From contig CANBOV010000015.1 of assembly GCA_947371275.1 (NCBI GenBank), positions 1 to 40,977 of the forward strand: 40,977 nt of DNA, read 5' to 3'. Below the pieces are notes generated by a model. That model was not told the origin of the DNA. It saw only the letters and a program-made list of their open reading frames with translations, and searched no databases. Within the stretch, counting starts at the first letter, position 1, and each line of letters opens with the position of its first letter. Origin of the DNA: Flavobacteriaceae bacterium. Its GTDB lineage: Bacteria > Bacteroidota > Bacteroidia > Flavobacteriales > Flavobacteriaceae. The position numbers were made by a program, and so were the translations under genes. This document shows, piece by piece, positions 28,601 through 33,439 of the stretch.

Positions 28601-29454
28601 ACCATATCGCCATTAAATAAGCAATTTCCATTGTCACATGAACACGGATTATAACCATTTACTGTTAATGAATTAATAATAGTAGGGCTGCATATTCCAA
28701 ATAAATGTAAAAGCCCTAAATAATGACCCATTTCATGGGTCAACACTTCCATATTACTATTGAAATTTGGATTAGTCGCATCTAAATATTCCCTTTCAAC
28801 GTATATTCCATCGTAAGGTAAGTTTACTGATGATGGTCCATAGGCAAATCCAGATACTCCTTCGATGTTATCAACTATGTAAACATTAATGTAATTTTTA
28901 GGATTAAAACTTTGAGCTGTAGCACTAGCAAGAACAATATCTGAATGCTGCGATGGCGCCGAAGGATCTAAGTTAGCCGCGAAAATATTTTGCACATGCG
29001 AATCTGCTAAAGTATAAGCAACTCCATCTTGTTTTCTTTTAGCCAAACAAAATTGTATAAATGTATTATTACCTTCATTTAAATGGGTATTTACATTTGT
29101 TCCATTATAGACAAGGTTAAGTTTGTCAATAATATACTGATAATCAGATATATCTCCAGATGAAATTAGATAATTACTATTATTTGATACATCATGAAAC
29201 ACAACTGACAAAGTTGTGACTTGAGTTAAAGTTTCATTCGTATTACTTTTATTTGCCCCTGTTTTAAAAGTGCCTAAATGCTCGGTGGCATATTTCTGCC
29301 AATCAACAGTATTGTTATCAAAATTTCTTTTATAAGTAGGATCCTCATTCATTAATTTTTGATGAATAGCATCTGTTCCACATTCGATACTTTTACTCTG
29401 TCCATGCATTTGTAAATGGATACAAAAAATAAAAAGTAATAACATTTTTTTCAT
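19603..29454 (-). CDS. Giant secreted M43-type metalloprotease with PKD/Ig-like domains and T9SS sorting domain
   Basis: This 3283-residue protein has a signal peptide (1-19) and a propeptide-like region. The zinc metalloprotease domain carries HEMGHYLGLLH, with ligands H240, H244 and H250 and catalytic E241, the metzincin-type pattern of pappalysin-like M43 proteases. Many beta-sandwich modules follow. PKD domains are recognisable near residues 1615 (WFFGDGATSHEFEPTHTY), 2125 (WDFGDGAQ) and 2485 (WDFLDG). Three Ig-like repeats of about 105 residues lie near 2860-3185, and a T9SS type A sorting domain covers the last 80 residues. It is predicted to be exported to the cell surface to degrade host or environmental protein, possibly also binding glycans. 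It is unusually long for the family and carries no frameshift. Confidence 0.85.
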   Translation of the reverse strand: MKKMLLLFIFCIHLQMHGQSKSIECGTDAIHQKLMNEDPTYKRNFDNNTVDWQKYATEHLGTFKTGANKSNTNETLTQVTTLSVVFHDVSNNSNYLISSGDISDYQYIIDKLNLVYNGTNVNTHLNEGNNTFIQFCLAKRKQDGVAYTLADSHVQNIFAANLDPSAPSQHSDIVLASATAQSFNPKNYINVYIVDNIEGVSGFAYGPSSVNLPYDGIYVEREYLDATNPNFNSNMEVLTHEMGHYLGLLHLFGICSPTIINSLTVNGYNPCSCDNGNCLFNGDMVCDTPPSMYLQPDWVITTTLPNTCSTDNIALPASMLPYTNPLTSNIPDAKDNYMDYGVWSYQRKFTEGQILRMQFAIDPVYGSRKLLRGQSFCEKCAEMSSCSFSIQSNPVMQQIDFIYPARFGVAQVGGVVPTGITLSLNNTCVGSPNLTYAWSLQSSGGVPIIVPSGTGSQYVLPQNLSPGNYQITFTATLISNPQCFESTTYDFTVVPEAGPCILNVPNANSLPDWIAEGWMRNSYTNGWHFLASLPLGCIYGNNFQPNFDSTGFDVVTLVGGKVGPTDTLLGNYSIPTANVSKVMRIGQKGDQGGGKAYYATKVLTINRHNCRFKVWILGATQGAKDNTVMPFHNVYNGINDAAFGISSVYNYYSTVNNTAGELTTSGEQIVPPPGGSINKSNRFISQTEGISSIHPSGTTYNITANGNIAGWTSVILDYSDYVDLDVDTQITITFFAHSNMALSAIQNAYSYYGIECLGGGIPEDFDFSIPDVHVACSSPGTQSCAVINLPKPSYCEYIGPTIAYNNSGYKLTNVKVYKKNQVTGLFNLISPEFDSSAKTMKICLDQTEAPFQEYKMVYRTLHQEIVKYFKIYVGFYNSLPECPAGTEGDVIDTNFHPADGDIFLCDSTNLPMLHITSTCVIVPHTYQWYRVVEVNGPDIYYEIVGATNELLQLAYDQTNTYFSIGSPTITHNYMPYSNCNTYVRRTIFNEPYCFNPQYKESPYLHVYNAQALFMGLSAVSENDLCFPTTDSYTLTFNPYIGDSHTGNNACVLPAHFTTDPAFANSVNHLNFQLFDPATQQPFGNIISYTFTGPLYNIPPMLPMQFVFNNDNPSLPGTPLFTPTATVNSFPYSLLITGNYLGCQLDSSFAHNYKIGDINFSDSAVGGKIGYNCVFGSDITSIEDGVTGGGIYGWEYSIGNSNSFSPIPNAPGTSTLPFSYINSLGNNYPIFIRRKSNGFSFCPLPQYSNTVIITNNVPSSPIFSTSQLPSTLCKGATVYTLPGISQNGVIGTWSPSTVNNQHSGLYVFTPLAGYCLPTYNYNLTIIEYTVPAFTQIEPICAGENFSLPEQSLNQINGSWSPFPVNNTTTTEYTFHVTGGGIETSCYAPVKMNVIVNPVAVVDFTNSTIFSPICKGGSVPILPLDDNNGLPGTWEPSTVNNLQTTTYTFTPYNTCTPPATYTIGVKPCGFTLTWGSDVSCQTADDIKLYDANIEDGPCLKVCENSLITYELHGEYSTIASTDWNVTGGSVVTQANTNCGILWNGNSSTCDLQVIIHLNGGGEIIINKCFQKLEAPNALFGIAGVSSPQNYTACSQLPINFNNLSTSDNGDDNLYYNWFFGDGATSHEFEPTHTYESSGEYEVTLVVYNGCSCAGTYSMIIHVESGNIEIDCPSVVCEGAISDYNIDPGYNNCPDLTWSVQGGTILSQQNNNAIQVLWDNVDADGFGYISVTSPNCSHCISKVKIPVVKQVGTINGDLTVCEKSQNVYSLPQWPTTDFHWTLNANGTNAFLILNTQRNEIVLQANSAGIVDLYCNYQNTLLGCSGTAHITVHVISSAHIYGVEDICQGQGATYQIKDQFGNLISGTTWIAEGPGMFSQTGTTNPFTLTFYSAGTYSITSADSNHCNLSPLTVNVRNAPAAPTAIDGPLVVCPGVPVTYNCTVGDGFTAHWNVVNGTIIGSDTGDSILVNFNSNATTPFVVKVYYEHEGCISSQLATTIARDIPDLTVIQKSLTVCGSSYADYAINNVNADNYTWIITPSTAGTVASGQNSPAAHILWNQLAQTATVSLQFSKCGQTYSIAPISVTIINAPSITISGPSSICSLQNASFSVVQNPAGTFTNLAWDFGDGAQSGTNVVSNISHPYQTPIGGSANYTVTATMSGGNGCITDAHASFNIIVSPSPVVSITPVSDVNLCGTGDPSNFIYHVNVQGGFASTDLITWYKNGVPIPNLTGVAPDAAALDVRIYHAGTYYATVTNSFGCTSTTTSIVAVWDCSGCSTPEGLDASVSYDGCQSIAAIATLLPAGYTSAEWHINLPGATISPPPSPTYFHASNIAPGKYPLRFQAHYDNQGVDCIAYKDLTITIPYKPDLKYQITCETNNTYHVTLIDFSTYYPETPIFYYWFTIDNGTNWHQGTLSQGINQYVANLAPGNYNVGIKIYTPGIGYYECQKIITLKLPPFPTANFTHSTTAMCKNSPMQFFTSSQPNCTYTWDFLDGSSNLQQNPEKSYPAGPKQAKLTVTNQYGCSAFSVQSFVINDYNMQGIIQASPNNVCDGGQITLHYNPANGTSTPVQYIWYQGTVTAAPYNTTYPPSPNLVVTESDYYLVYVVDNHGCKVSNTAGVSATFIPNPEAPVISGDLTACVNSAIHLSVPINSNVVYYWYRNGVLQSQWNNANSVVDFQSVAGIYTYSVIAKVLASGTTYCSSLPGTFEVKVVTLPDMPVLSSVVSCDPYQVSIEVTNPQVNAGYFWSNGDLGTTAIMNHDGPIQVRAELNNCIVKTQIDLPIDINPLLWIFPKGCYQFCGVPEGYILGPLGSFDHYVWVANHHALVYGQGTVPNLGDLHSNVSYDLDLSNGYCETGVGTMSIESFNCVDCHYHIDVTNIICNRINEQTVYQLTLSIDNTSPENSWANLSAAGGLGYFSPSTLNLPIGVSTHTVSFTVPIGFNGGSIVLDFTGHNGNKICLQNFEVTLPNDCETIEGCHFNNKLGVVNCVKNQGSYIYQIAIEVTNPYALNTITTLSIPSIYGNVLPASVISPPGVTMQHFYFYPSSIYTGGPLTFTIDNAIGAVQCNNSLEINMPALCETAPNCNFKFTPQSIICSQMANGQYGYSFIFTTDNSYGTEGTISLAAPNGEGYFVPNIVNIPVGGNTFTVTFFPINGFTGGDITIDTEGHVKELICLGDEIIHFPELCCPTCRTVDLNDPKITADNLLVVAPNPASVISTIFYNFVDSNAKKEIEVTDALGRILSLWNLDSSKGTIPLNCDRFAQGHYFIMMKADSKVIKSTKLIID

Positions 29455-29522
29455 AATAGTGCTGTATTTAGAGAGTTAATGACAAATTCAACAATGATAA
29501 TTAGCATAAAGAATAGCAATGA

Positions 29523-29539
29523 ATTTGCCTTTGGCAAAT
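29523..29539. repeat. Small perfect palindrome upstream of the protease gene
   Basis: ATTTGCC and GGCAAAT are separated by TTT. No T tract follows on either strand, so it is more likely an operator or 5' leader hairpin than a terminator. It lies about 70 bp upstream of the protease start codon. Confidence 0.4.
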
Positions 29540-29648
29540 CCAGTATTCTTTACAATAAAAAAAATAAATCTTTTTCGCAGGTGATGACACGAACATCTAG
29601 CCCATAAATAGCAGACATATATTATGTCAATTATGGCTTATGCGATAG

Positions 29649-29681
29649 AATAAAACCCTGAAGTGGTATTTTGGTTTTATT
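29649..29681. repeat. 9-bp inverted repeat with a 15-nt loop
   Basis: AATAAAACC (29649-29657) pairs perfectly with GGTTTTATT (29673-29681). It lacks a T tract and has no gene ending nearby, so its role is unclear. Confidence 0.4.
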
Positions 29682-30001
29682 TAACACGAATATAACTAAT
29701 TATTTGTAAGAAAATAATATTTATCACATAATTTAACATAATCATAATCAAAATAATATGTAAGATATGTTTTAATAAGCGTTTACTCTTGCTAAACGCA
29801 ATAAAATGAAAGCCAAATATTTATAGATAAACAAACGAGTAATTTCTAAATATCTTCAAAGAAGTAGTCTTATTCAATTAAATTTGTAATATTATAGTGG
29901 GGATGTCTGTGTAAAAAAAATGGTGAAGTTTTATGCTAGGAAAATAATAGTATAATATTTGAAGTTGTACAAATTAGCTAGTTGCTGCTTATTTAATTTT
30001 T

Positions 30002-30048
30002 AACTTGCAAAAAATCGGAAAATCAATCAAAAATATTTTGTGCAAGTT
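30002..30048. repeat. AACTTGCA/TGCAAGTT inverted pair near the right end of island 1
   Basis: Perfect 8-bp arms lie at 30002-30009 and 30041-30048. The motif is the same ACTTGCA unit that makes up the inverted repeat at 5486-5586. Both may be sites for a protein encoded by the island. Confidence 0.4.
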
Positions 30049-30177
30049 GGTGAAGATTATTATGAATCAAACAATTTTAATTAAAATTCAAAAAAAAGTA
30101 TATTCGACATTTTTGGTTTGTTTTCATGATTGTCCTTCATAACTCGAACCCGTAAGTTATTTCTAAAACATCTAATG

Positions 30178-30197
30178 TTATGTACCTTATTTGTACC
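30178..30197 (+). repeat. Direct repeat pair GTACC-N6-GTACC, right end of island 1
   Basis: GTACC occurs at 30182-30186 and 30193-30197, 11 bp apart. This matches in unit, spacing and orientation the pair at 294-309. It lies 37 bp inside the right attachment copy. Confidence 0.45.
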
Positions 30198-30233
30198 TTA
30201 AGCTTCTTAAACCCATTAAATACAATAGACCGA

Positions 30234-30254
30234 AATTTCTGTATCGGAAAGTAA
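30234..30254 (+). repeat. Second mnmE-tail copy: putative attR of island 1 and attL of island 2
   Basis: The core TTCTGTATCGGAAAGTAA (30237-30254) encodes FCIGK-stop in the same order as the mnmE end. It differs from 154-171 at four bases, each at a third codon position. The similarity begins abruptly at the Asn codon. An integrase gene begins 181 bp further on. Confidence 0.75.
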
Positions 30255-30435
30255 CCTACATCAACAATAGCAAGCCAAAAGAAACAATAAAAAAATAAAC
30301 CCCACTCCCACTCACGGCTCACGTAACTTTTTATTTTCCTTTCGTTTCCTATTGTATGCCTTTTAATGCAAAAGTTGTATTGAGTATTTATTGATTTTAT
30401 ATTTATCCTGTTAAACTCAATAAAAATCAATAAAA

Positions 30436-31509
30436 ATGACAGTCACAATTCGTAAAAGACAATTGAAAGAAAAAGGTAAATATGCGCTCTATTTAGACCT
30501 TTACTCAAACGGTAAACAATCGCAAGAAAATTTGAAATTGTATTTAGAAAATGAAAAAGGTAATCCAGTCATCAAACAGATGAATAAGCAAACCTTGGCT
30601 ATTGCAGAAAAAATAAAAGTTGAAAGGTTACATCAAATCCAAAATGAAGGTTTCGGTTTCAAGCAACCTGAAAAAAAATACAATACATATAATCAATTTT
30701 TTCTTGAATTACTTAAAGAAAGAAGAAGAACAGGTATTAATCAATGTACATGGGAAAGTATATATAAACACCTAAATAATTATAACAAATCAATTCTATT
30801 TACCGAGATAAATGACCGTTACTTAGAGGAATTTAAATCCTATCTATCAAATAAATTAAGTATCAACTCTGCCTCTTCATATTTCAATATTGTTAAGCAT
30901 ACAATTCATGAAGCATTTAGACGTAGATTGATTAAGGAAGATTATGCTATAAGAGTAAAATGTATTAAACAGGTAGACACTAACAGAGAGTATTTAACTT
31001 TTGAAGAAGTTAAACTCTTAATAAATACAGAATGCAGGTATGAGGTTTTAAAAAGAGCCTTTCTCTTCTCTTGTCTAACTGGCTTAAGATGGAGTGATGT
31101 TCATAATTTAAAATGGAAAGATGTTAGAGATATTGATGGCACTCCACATATTGTCTTCACTCAAAAGAAAACAAAAAATGCAGAAGTCTTACCTATATCA
31201 TTAAATGCAATAGAATTAATAGGAGATAAAGGAGATGATAATGATAGAGTATTTATAGGATTACGTTATAGCGCATATTTCAATACTGCTCTTTTAGTAT
31301 GGGTCGTGAATGCAGGAATTAAAAAACATATAACTTTCCATTGTGCTAGACACACAAATGCAGTTTTGCTCTTAAATAATGGAGTTGATATTTATGTTGT
31401 TTCAAAAATGTTAGGGCATAAGGAATTAAAAACAACTTCTATTTATGCTAAAGTGATGAACAAGACTAAAATCGAAGCGGTAGAAAAATTGCCTACTTTT
31501 AGTTTTTAA
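30436..31509 (+). CDS. Tyrosine recombinase/integrase of island 2
   Basis: This 357-residue integrase has the same domain layout as the one at 982: arm-binding (about 1-75), SAM-like core-binding (about 80-185) and catalytic domains. Catalytic residues are R218 (LTGLRW), H302 and R305 (HCARH), H328 (MLGHK) and Y337 (TSIYAKV). The motif set is complete, so it should be active. Its N-terminus is shorter than that of the other integrase, and the two clearly diverged long ago. It lies next to the second copy of the mnmE tail, so both enzymes probably recognise the same chromosomal site. A hairpin with a T tract follows. Confidence 0.95.
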   Translation: MTVTIRKRQLKEKGKYALYLDLYSNGKQSQENLKLYLENEKGNPVIKQMNKQTLAIAEKIKVERLHQIQNEGFGFKQPEKKYNTYNQFFLELLKERRRTGINQCTWESIYKHLNNYNKSILFTEINDRYLEEFKSYLSNKLSINSASSYFNIVKHTIHEAFRRRLIKEDYAIRVKCIKQVDTNREYLTFEEVKLLINTECRYEVLKRAFLFSCLTGLRWSDVHNLKWKDVRDIDGTPHIVFTQKKTKNAEVLPISLNAIELIGDKGDDNDRVFIGLRYSAYFNTALLVWVVNAGIKKHITFHCARHTNAVLLLNNGVDIYVVSKMLGHKELKTTSIYAKVMNKTKIEAVEKLPTFSF

Positions 31510-31530
31510 TTACTGATTATTTGTTAATTA

Positions 31531-31563
31531 AAGTGCTTTCATAAAACGTAAGCACTTTTTTTT
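31531..31563 (+). terminator. Rho-independent terminator after the island 2 integrase
   Basis: AAGTGCTT (31531-31538) pairs perfectly with AAGCACTT (31550-31557), followed by a run of eight T residues. It begins 22 bp after the integrase stop. Confidence 0.88.
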
Positions 31564-31590
31564 ATTTAGTTTTACCAAAACAGTTTTAAA

Positions 31591-32010
31591 ATGGTTTCAC
31601 ATGATTTTTCAATACCTCAAGAACAGTTAGAAATTCTGCTACAACAATATTCGAATGTTGGAAAAAACAGTCATATAGGAAATTTAGCAGTTGAAATAGC
31701 AAAACTATTTTTGCTATCTCTTAATCCAAATACAACATTTTTAACGACCAGAGGAATAGACCTGAGCGCAAATATTGATGGGAATATTGAAAACTTTGAA
31801 ATTAAAGGAACTAGTTCAAATGATATTTCTTGGGATAAGCTAAGGGTTTCAAGTCAGTTTTGCCATGATAATTTAGTAAATGGCATGAAAATAATTAGAG
31901 TAACTAAAATAGGAAATACTAATATGAGAATATTTTATTTATCTCACGATGAAGATTTCATATTAGTTCCTGAACCCCGTTGGATAATTCGTAAAGTCAG
32001 AAATAATTAA
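31591..32010 (+). CDS. Small PD-(D/E)XK-like protein
   Basis: This 139-residue protein has a helical N-terminus (GNLAVEIAKLFLLSLNP), then TTRGIDLSANIDGNIENFEIKGTSS. The G-x-D followed about 13 residues later by E-x-K is the spacing of PD-(D/E)XK nuclease cores. The family that comes to mind is the DUF3883/NO VEIN-type fold. The rest is beta-rich with no membrane segment. At 139 residues it is a minimal domain with no partner domain. It sits alone between the integrase terminator and the HTH gene. It could be a nuclease effector, a structural relative without activity, or a protein protecting the excised island. Confidence 0.5.
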   Translation: MVSHDFSIPQEQLEILLQQYSNVGKNSHIGNLAVEIAKLFLLSLNPNTTFLTTRGIDLSANIDGNIENFEIKGTSSNDISWDKLRVSSQFCHDNLVNGMKIIRVTKIGNTNMRIFYLSHDEDFILVPEPRWIIRKVRNN

Positions 32011-32167
32011 TTTTCCATTTTAATTTTCCCAATTCAAAATTTTTTACTACTTTAGTTATGAGGTATAAAAAGTCATTCCGTCCATAGTAGACATTCCCCG
32101 ACAATAGTTACCATACTTCACCCACCTCGTAAGAGGTATCTTAGGATTAAATTCCGAATCGAAAAAC

Positions 32168-32182
32168 TTTACGTTAAGTAAA
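32168..32182 (+). promoter_or_regulatory. Short palindrome at the start of the HTH gene
   Basis: TTTAC-GTTAA-GTAAA ends directly at the ATG at 32183. It may be a binding site for the excisionase-type protein encoded immediately downstream. The arms are only 5 bp, so chance is possible. Confidence 0.25.
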
Positions 32183-32488
32183 ATGGAACAAAACATTTTA
32201 TTATCTATTGAGAAATTACTCGATAGTAAATTCTCCAATATTCAAAGTGAATATTTGGACATCCAAGGTGCATGCTTTTTTTTAGGGGTATCTAAAAGTA
32301 CAATGCACAAATTCAACCACAGAAAAGTAATACCATATTTTAAACCTCATGGTTCAAAAAAATGTTACTATTTAAAGGAGGAGTTGGTTAAATATATGAC
32401 TGAGAACCGATTTAAATCTAAGCAACAAATTGAAGAGGAAGCACAACGTTTCTTATCTCAAAGGAAAGGAGGTAGTCATGTTCGATAA
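32183..32488 (+). CDS. Excisionase-family helix-turn-helix protein of island 2
   Basis: This 101-residue protein has an N-terminal amphipathic helix (LLSIEKLLDSKFSNIQSE) and then a single excisionase-type winged helix: YLDIQGACFFLGVSKSTMHK, a basic wing and YLKEELVKYM. The C-terminal QQIEEEAQRFLSQRK is helical. Layout and length match the HTH protein of island 1 at 3431, including the similar C-terminal 'skxxIExxAxxxL' stretch. The two are probably functional equivalents. The stop overlaps the downstream Rep-like gene by 11 bp, and the strong ribosome site of that gene lies within this coding sequence. It probably regulates excision or replication of island 2. Confidence 0.8.
   Translation: MEQNILLSIEKLLDSKFSNIQSEYLDIQGACFFLGVSKSTMHKFNHRKVIPYFKPHGSKKCYYLKEELVKYMTENRFKSKQQIEEEAQRFLSQRKGGSHVR
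32465..32473 (+). promoter_or_regulatory. Unusually strong Shine-Dalgarno before the Rep-like gene
   Basis: AAAGGAGGT ends 4 bases before ATG 32478. Near-perfect sites like this are uncommon in Bacteroidota, which mostly initiate translation without them. This one fixes the start at 32478 rather than an in-frame ATG at 32430. Confidence 0.7.
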
Positions 32489-33365
32489 TTTCTCAATAAT
32501 CATAAATGATTACAAAAAAGAGGAATTCAATAATCTTCTTGAAAATTATGTGAAAAAATCTCCAGTAAATAGAGGTGATTGGTTTCAAGTTGACTGGAGA
32601 AATCTTAGAATTAATTATTTTCCTAATCAGGAAAGAATTAAGGTTAGTAATTCTCTACACAAGTGGTACAATGCAGAAGTTAATGGAATTGGTGAAATTA
32701 ATTTTAATGATTTTACTCAATTTCAAGTAAAGGAAGCTATTTCCTTTTTGGAAAAATCTTTGAAAAGAGATGCTTCTGAAATGAAATTATTGGGTCGATT
32801 CGAGTATGGTATTAATATTAATACCAATTCGATAAGACCATACGATATTATTGATAGATACTCATCAATCGTTACAACTTCGATAAATCCATTTTATGCT
32901 TTTTACAACAAAAATGGAAAACCCTATTCTAAGTTTTGTTCATTCACTAACTATAATGTAAAGGTTTATGATAAAAGTAAAGAGGCAGGTATTACAAACT
33001 CAAACATTTTTAGGTTGGAGATTGTTCATCATAATTCTATCAAAACAAGACAAGTCTTTGGAAAAAATGATGTAACACTTAAAGACTTGGGAAATGTTGA
33101 AATATGGGATAAATGCTATAGTTCATTAATTAAATCCTATGGTTCAATCAGAATGTTAGGATTTCCTGAAAATGGTGTGGACGATTATGCTAAAATGCTT
33201 TGTTATAGCCATCCAATAATAAGGAAAGACTACAAGAGGGATTTGAGGAAGATTAAAAAAGAATTGAAAAATACTCACGATTCATTTATTAATTCTGAAA
33301 ACAATCCTCATTTCCTTATTAAGAAAGGGTTATCGGATAACTATCAAAAACTTAAAGCAAATTGA
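32478..33365 (+). CDS. Probable rolling-circle replication initiator (phage gene II/X-like Rep)
   Basis: The protein has 295 residues. Its order of segments recalls gene II/X-type initiators: an N-terminal beta region, IKVSNSLHKWYN, FTQFQVKEAISFLEKSL, a conserved-looking LLGRFEYGININ strand, YNVKVYDKSKEAG and FRLEIVHH. The C-terminus is basic and helical. Such proteins nick one strand at a double-strand origin using a tyrosine and start rolling-circle replication. Candidate tyrosines include the one in YDK and those near 'KCYSSL'. It follows an HTH gene and precedes a helicase gene, a natural replication cassette. A hairpin directly after the stop is a candidate origin. The family assignment is by eye and moderately uncertain. 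Confidence 0.55.
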   Translation: MFDNFSIIINDYKKEEFNNLLENYVKKSPVNRGDWFQVDWRNLRINYFPNQERIKVSNSLHKWYNAEVNGIGEINFNDFTQFQVKEAISFLEKSLKRDASEMKLLGRFEYGININTNSIRPYDIIDRYSSIVTTSINPFYAFYNKNGKPYSKFCSFTNYNVKVYDKSKEAGITNSNIFRLEIVHHNSIKTRQVFGKNDVTLKDLGNVEIWDKCYSSLIKSYGSIRMLGFPENGVDDYAKMLCYSHPIIRKDYKRDLRKIKKELKNTHDSFINSENNPHFLIKKGLSDNYQKLKAN

Positions 33366-33373
33366 AACAAAAA

Positions 33374-33414
33374 AATCGAATAGCACCGCTTGTATAATAT
33401 GGTGCTACTCGATT
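33374..33414 (+). repeat. 14-bp inverted repeat after the Rep-like gene, candidate nick site/origin
   Basis: AATCGAATAGCACC (33374-33387) pairs with GGTGCTACTCGATT (33401-33414), with one mismatch. The 13-nt loop contains CTTGTATA, close to the CTTG-ATA type of loop nicked in pC194/pUB110-like origins. No T tract follows, so it is unlikely to be a simple terminator. Confidence 0.45.
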
Positions 33415-33439
33415 ACATTAATACTTAAAAACAAAAATT

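Larger units (their letters stand above)
29455..30435. other. Non-coding junction region between island 1 and island 2
   Basis: These 981 bp separate the protease start from the second integrase. No convincing gene is present. The region holds several hairpins, an AACTTGCA/TGCAAGTT inverted pair, a GTACC direct repeat and a second copy of the mnmE tail. I could not find an exact TAnnTTTG promoter for the protease gene upstream of 29454. Confidence 0.7.

Noticed and set aside
19603..29454. Plus-strand open frames within the giant protease gene
   Set aside because: They are short antisense shadows of a continuous 3283-codon frame with clear domains.
30137..30430. 97-codon minus-strand frame over the island junction
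   Set aside because: It spans the attachment copy and the GTACC repeat, lacks any motif, and has no ribosome site or operon context.
32430..32477. Earlier ATG of the Rep-like gene
   Set aside because: The near-perfect AAAGGAGG at 32465 points to ATG 32478. The earlier start adds only residues read from inside the HTH gene.
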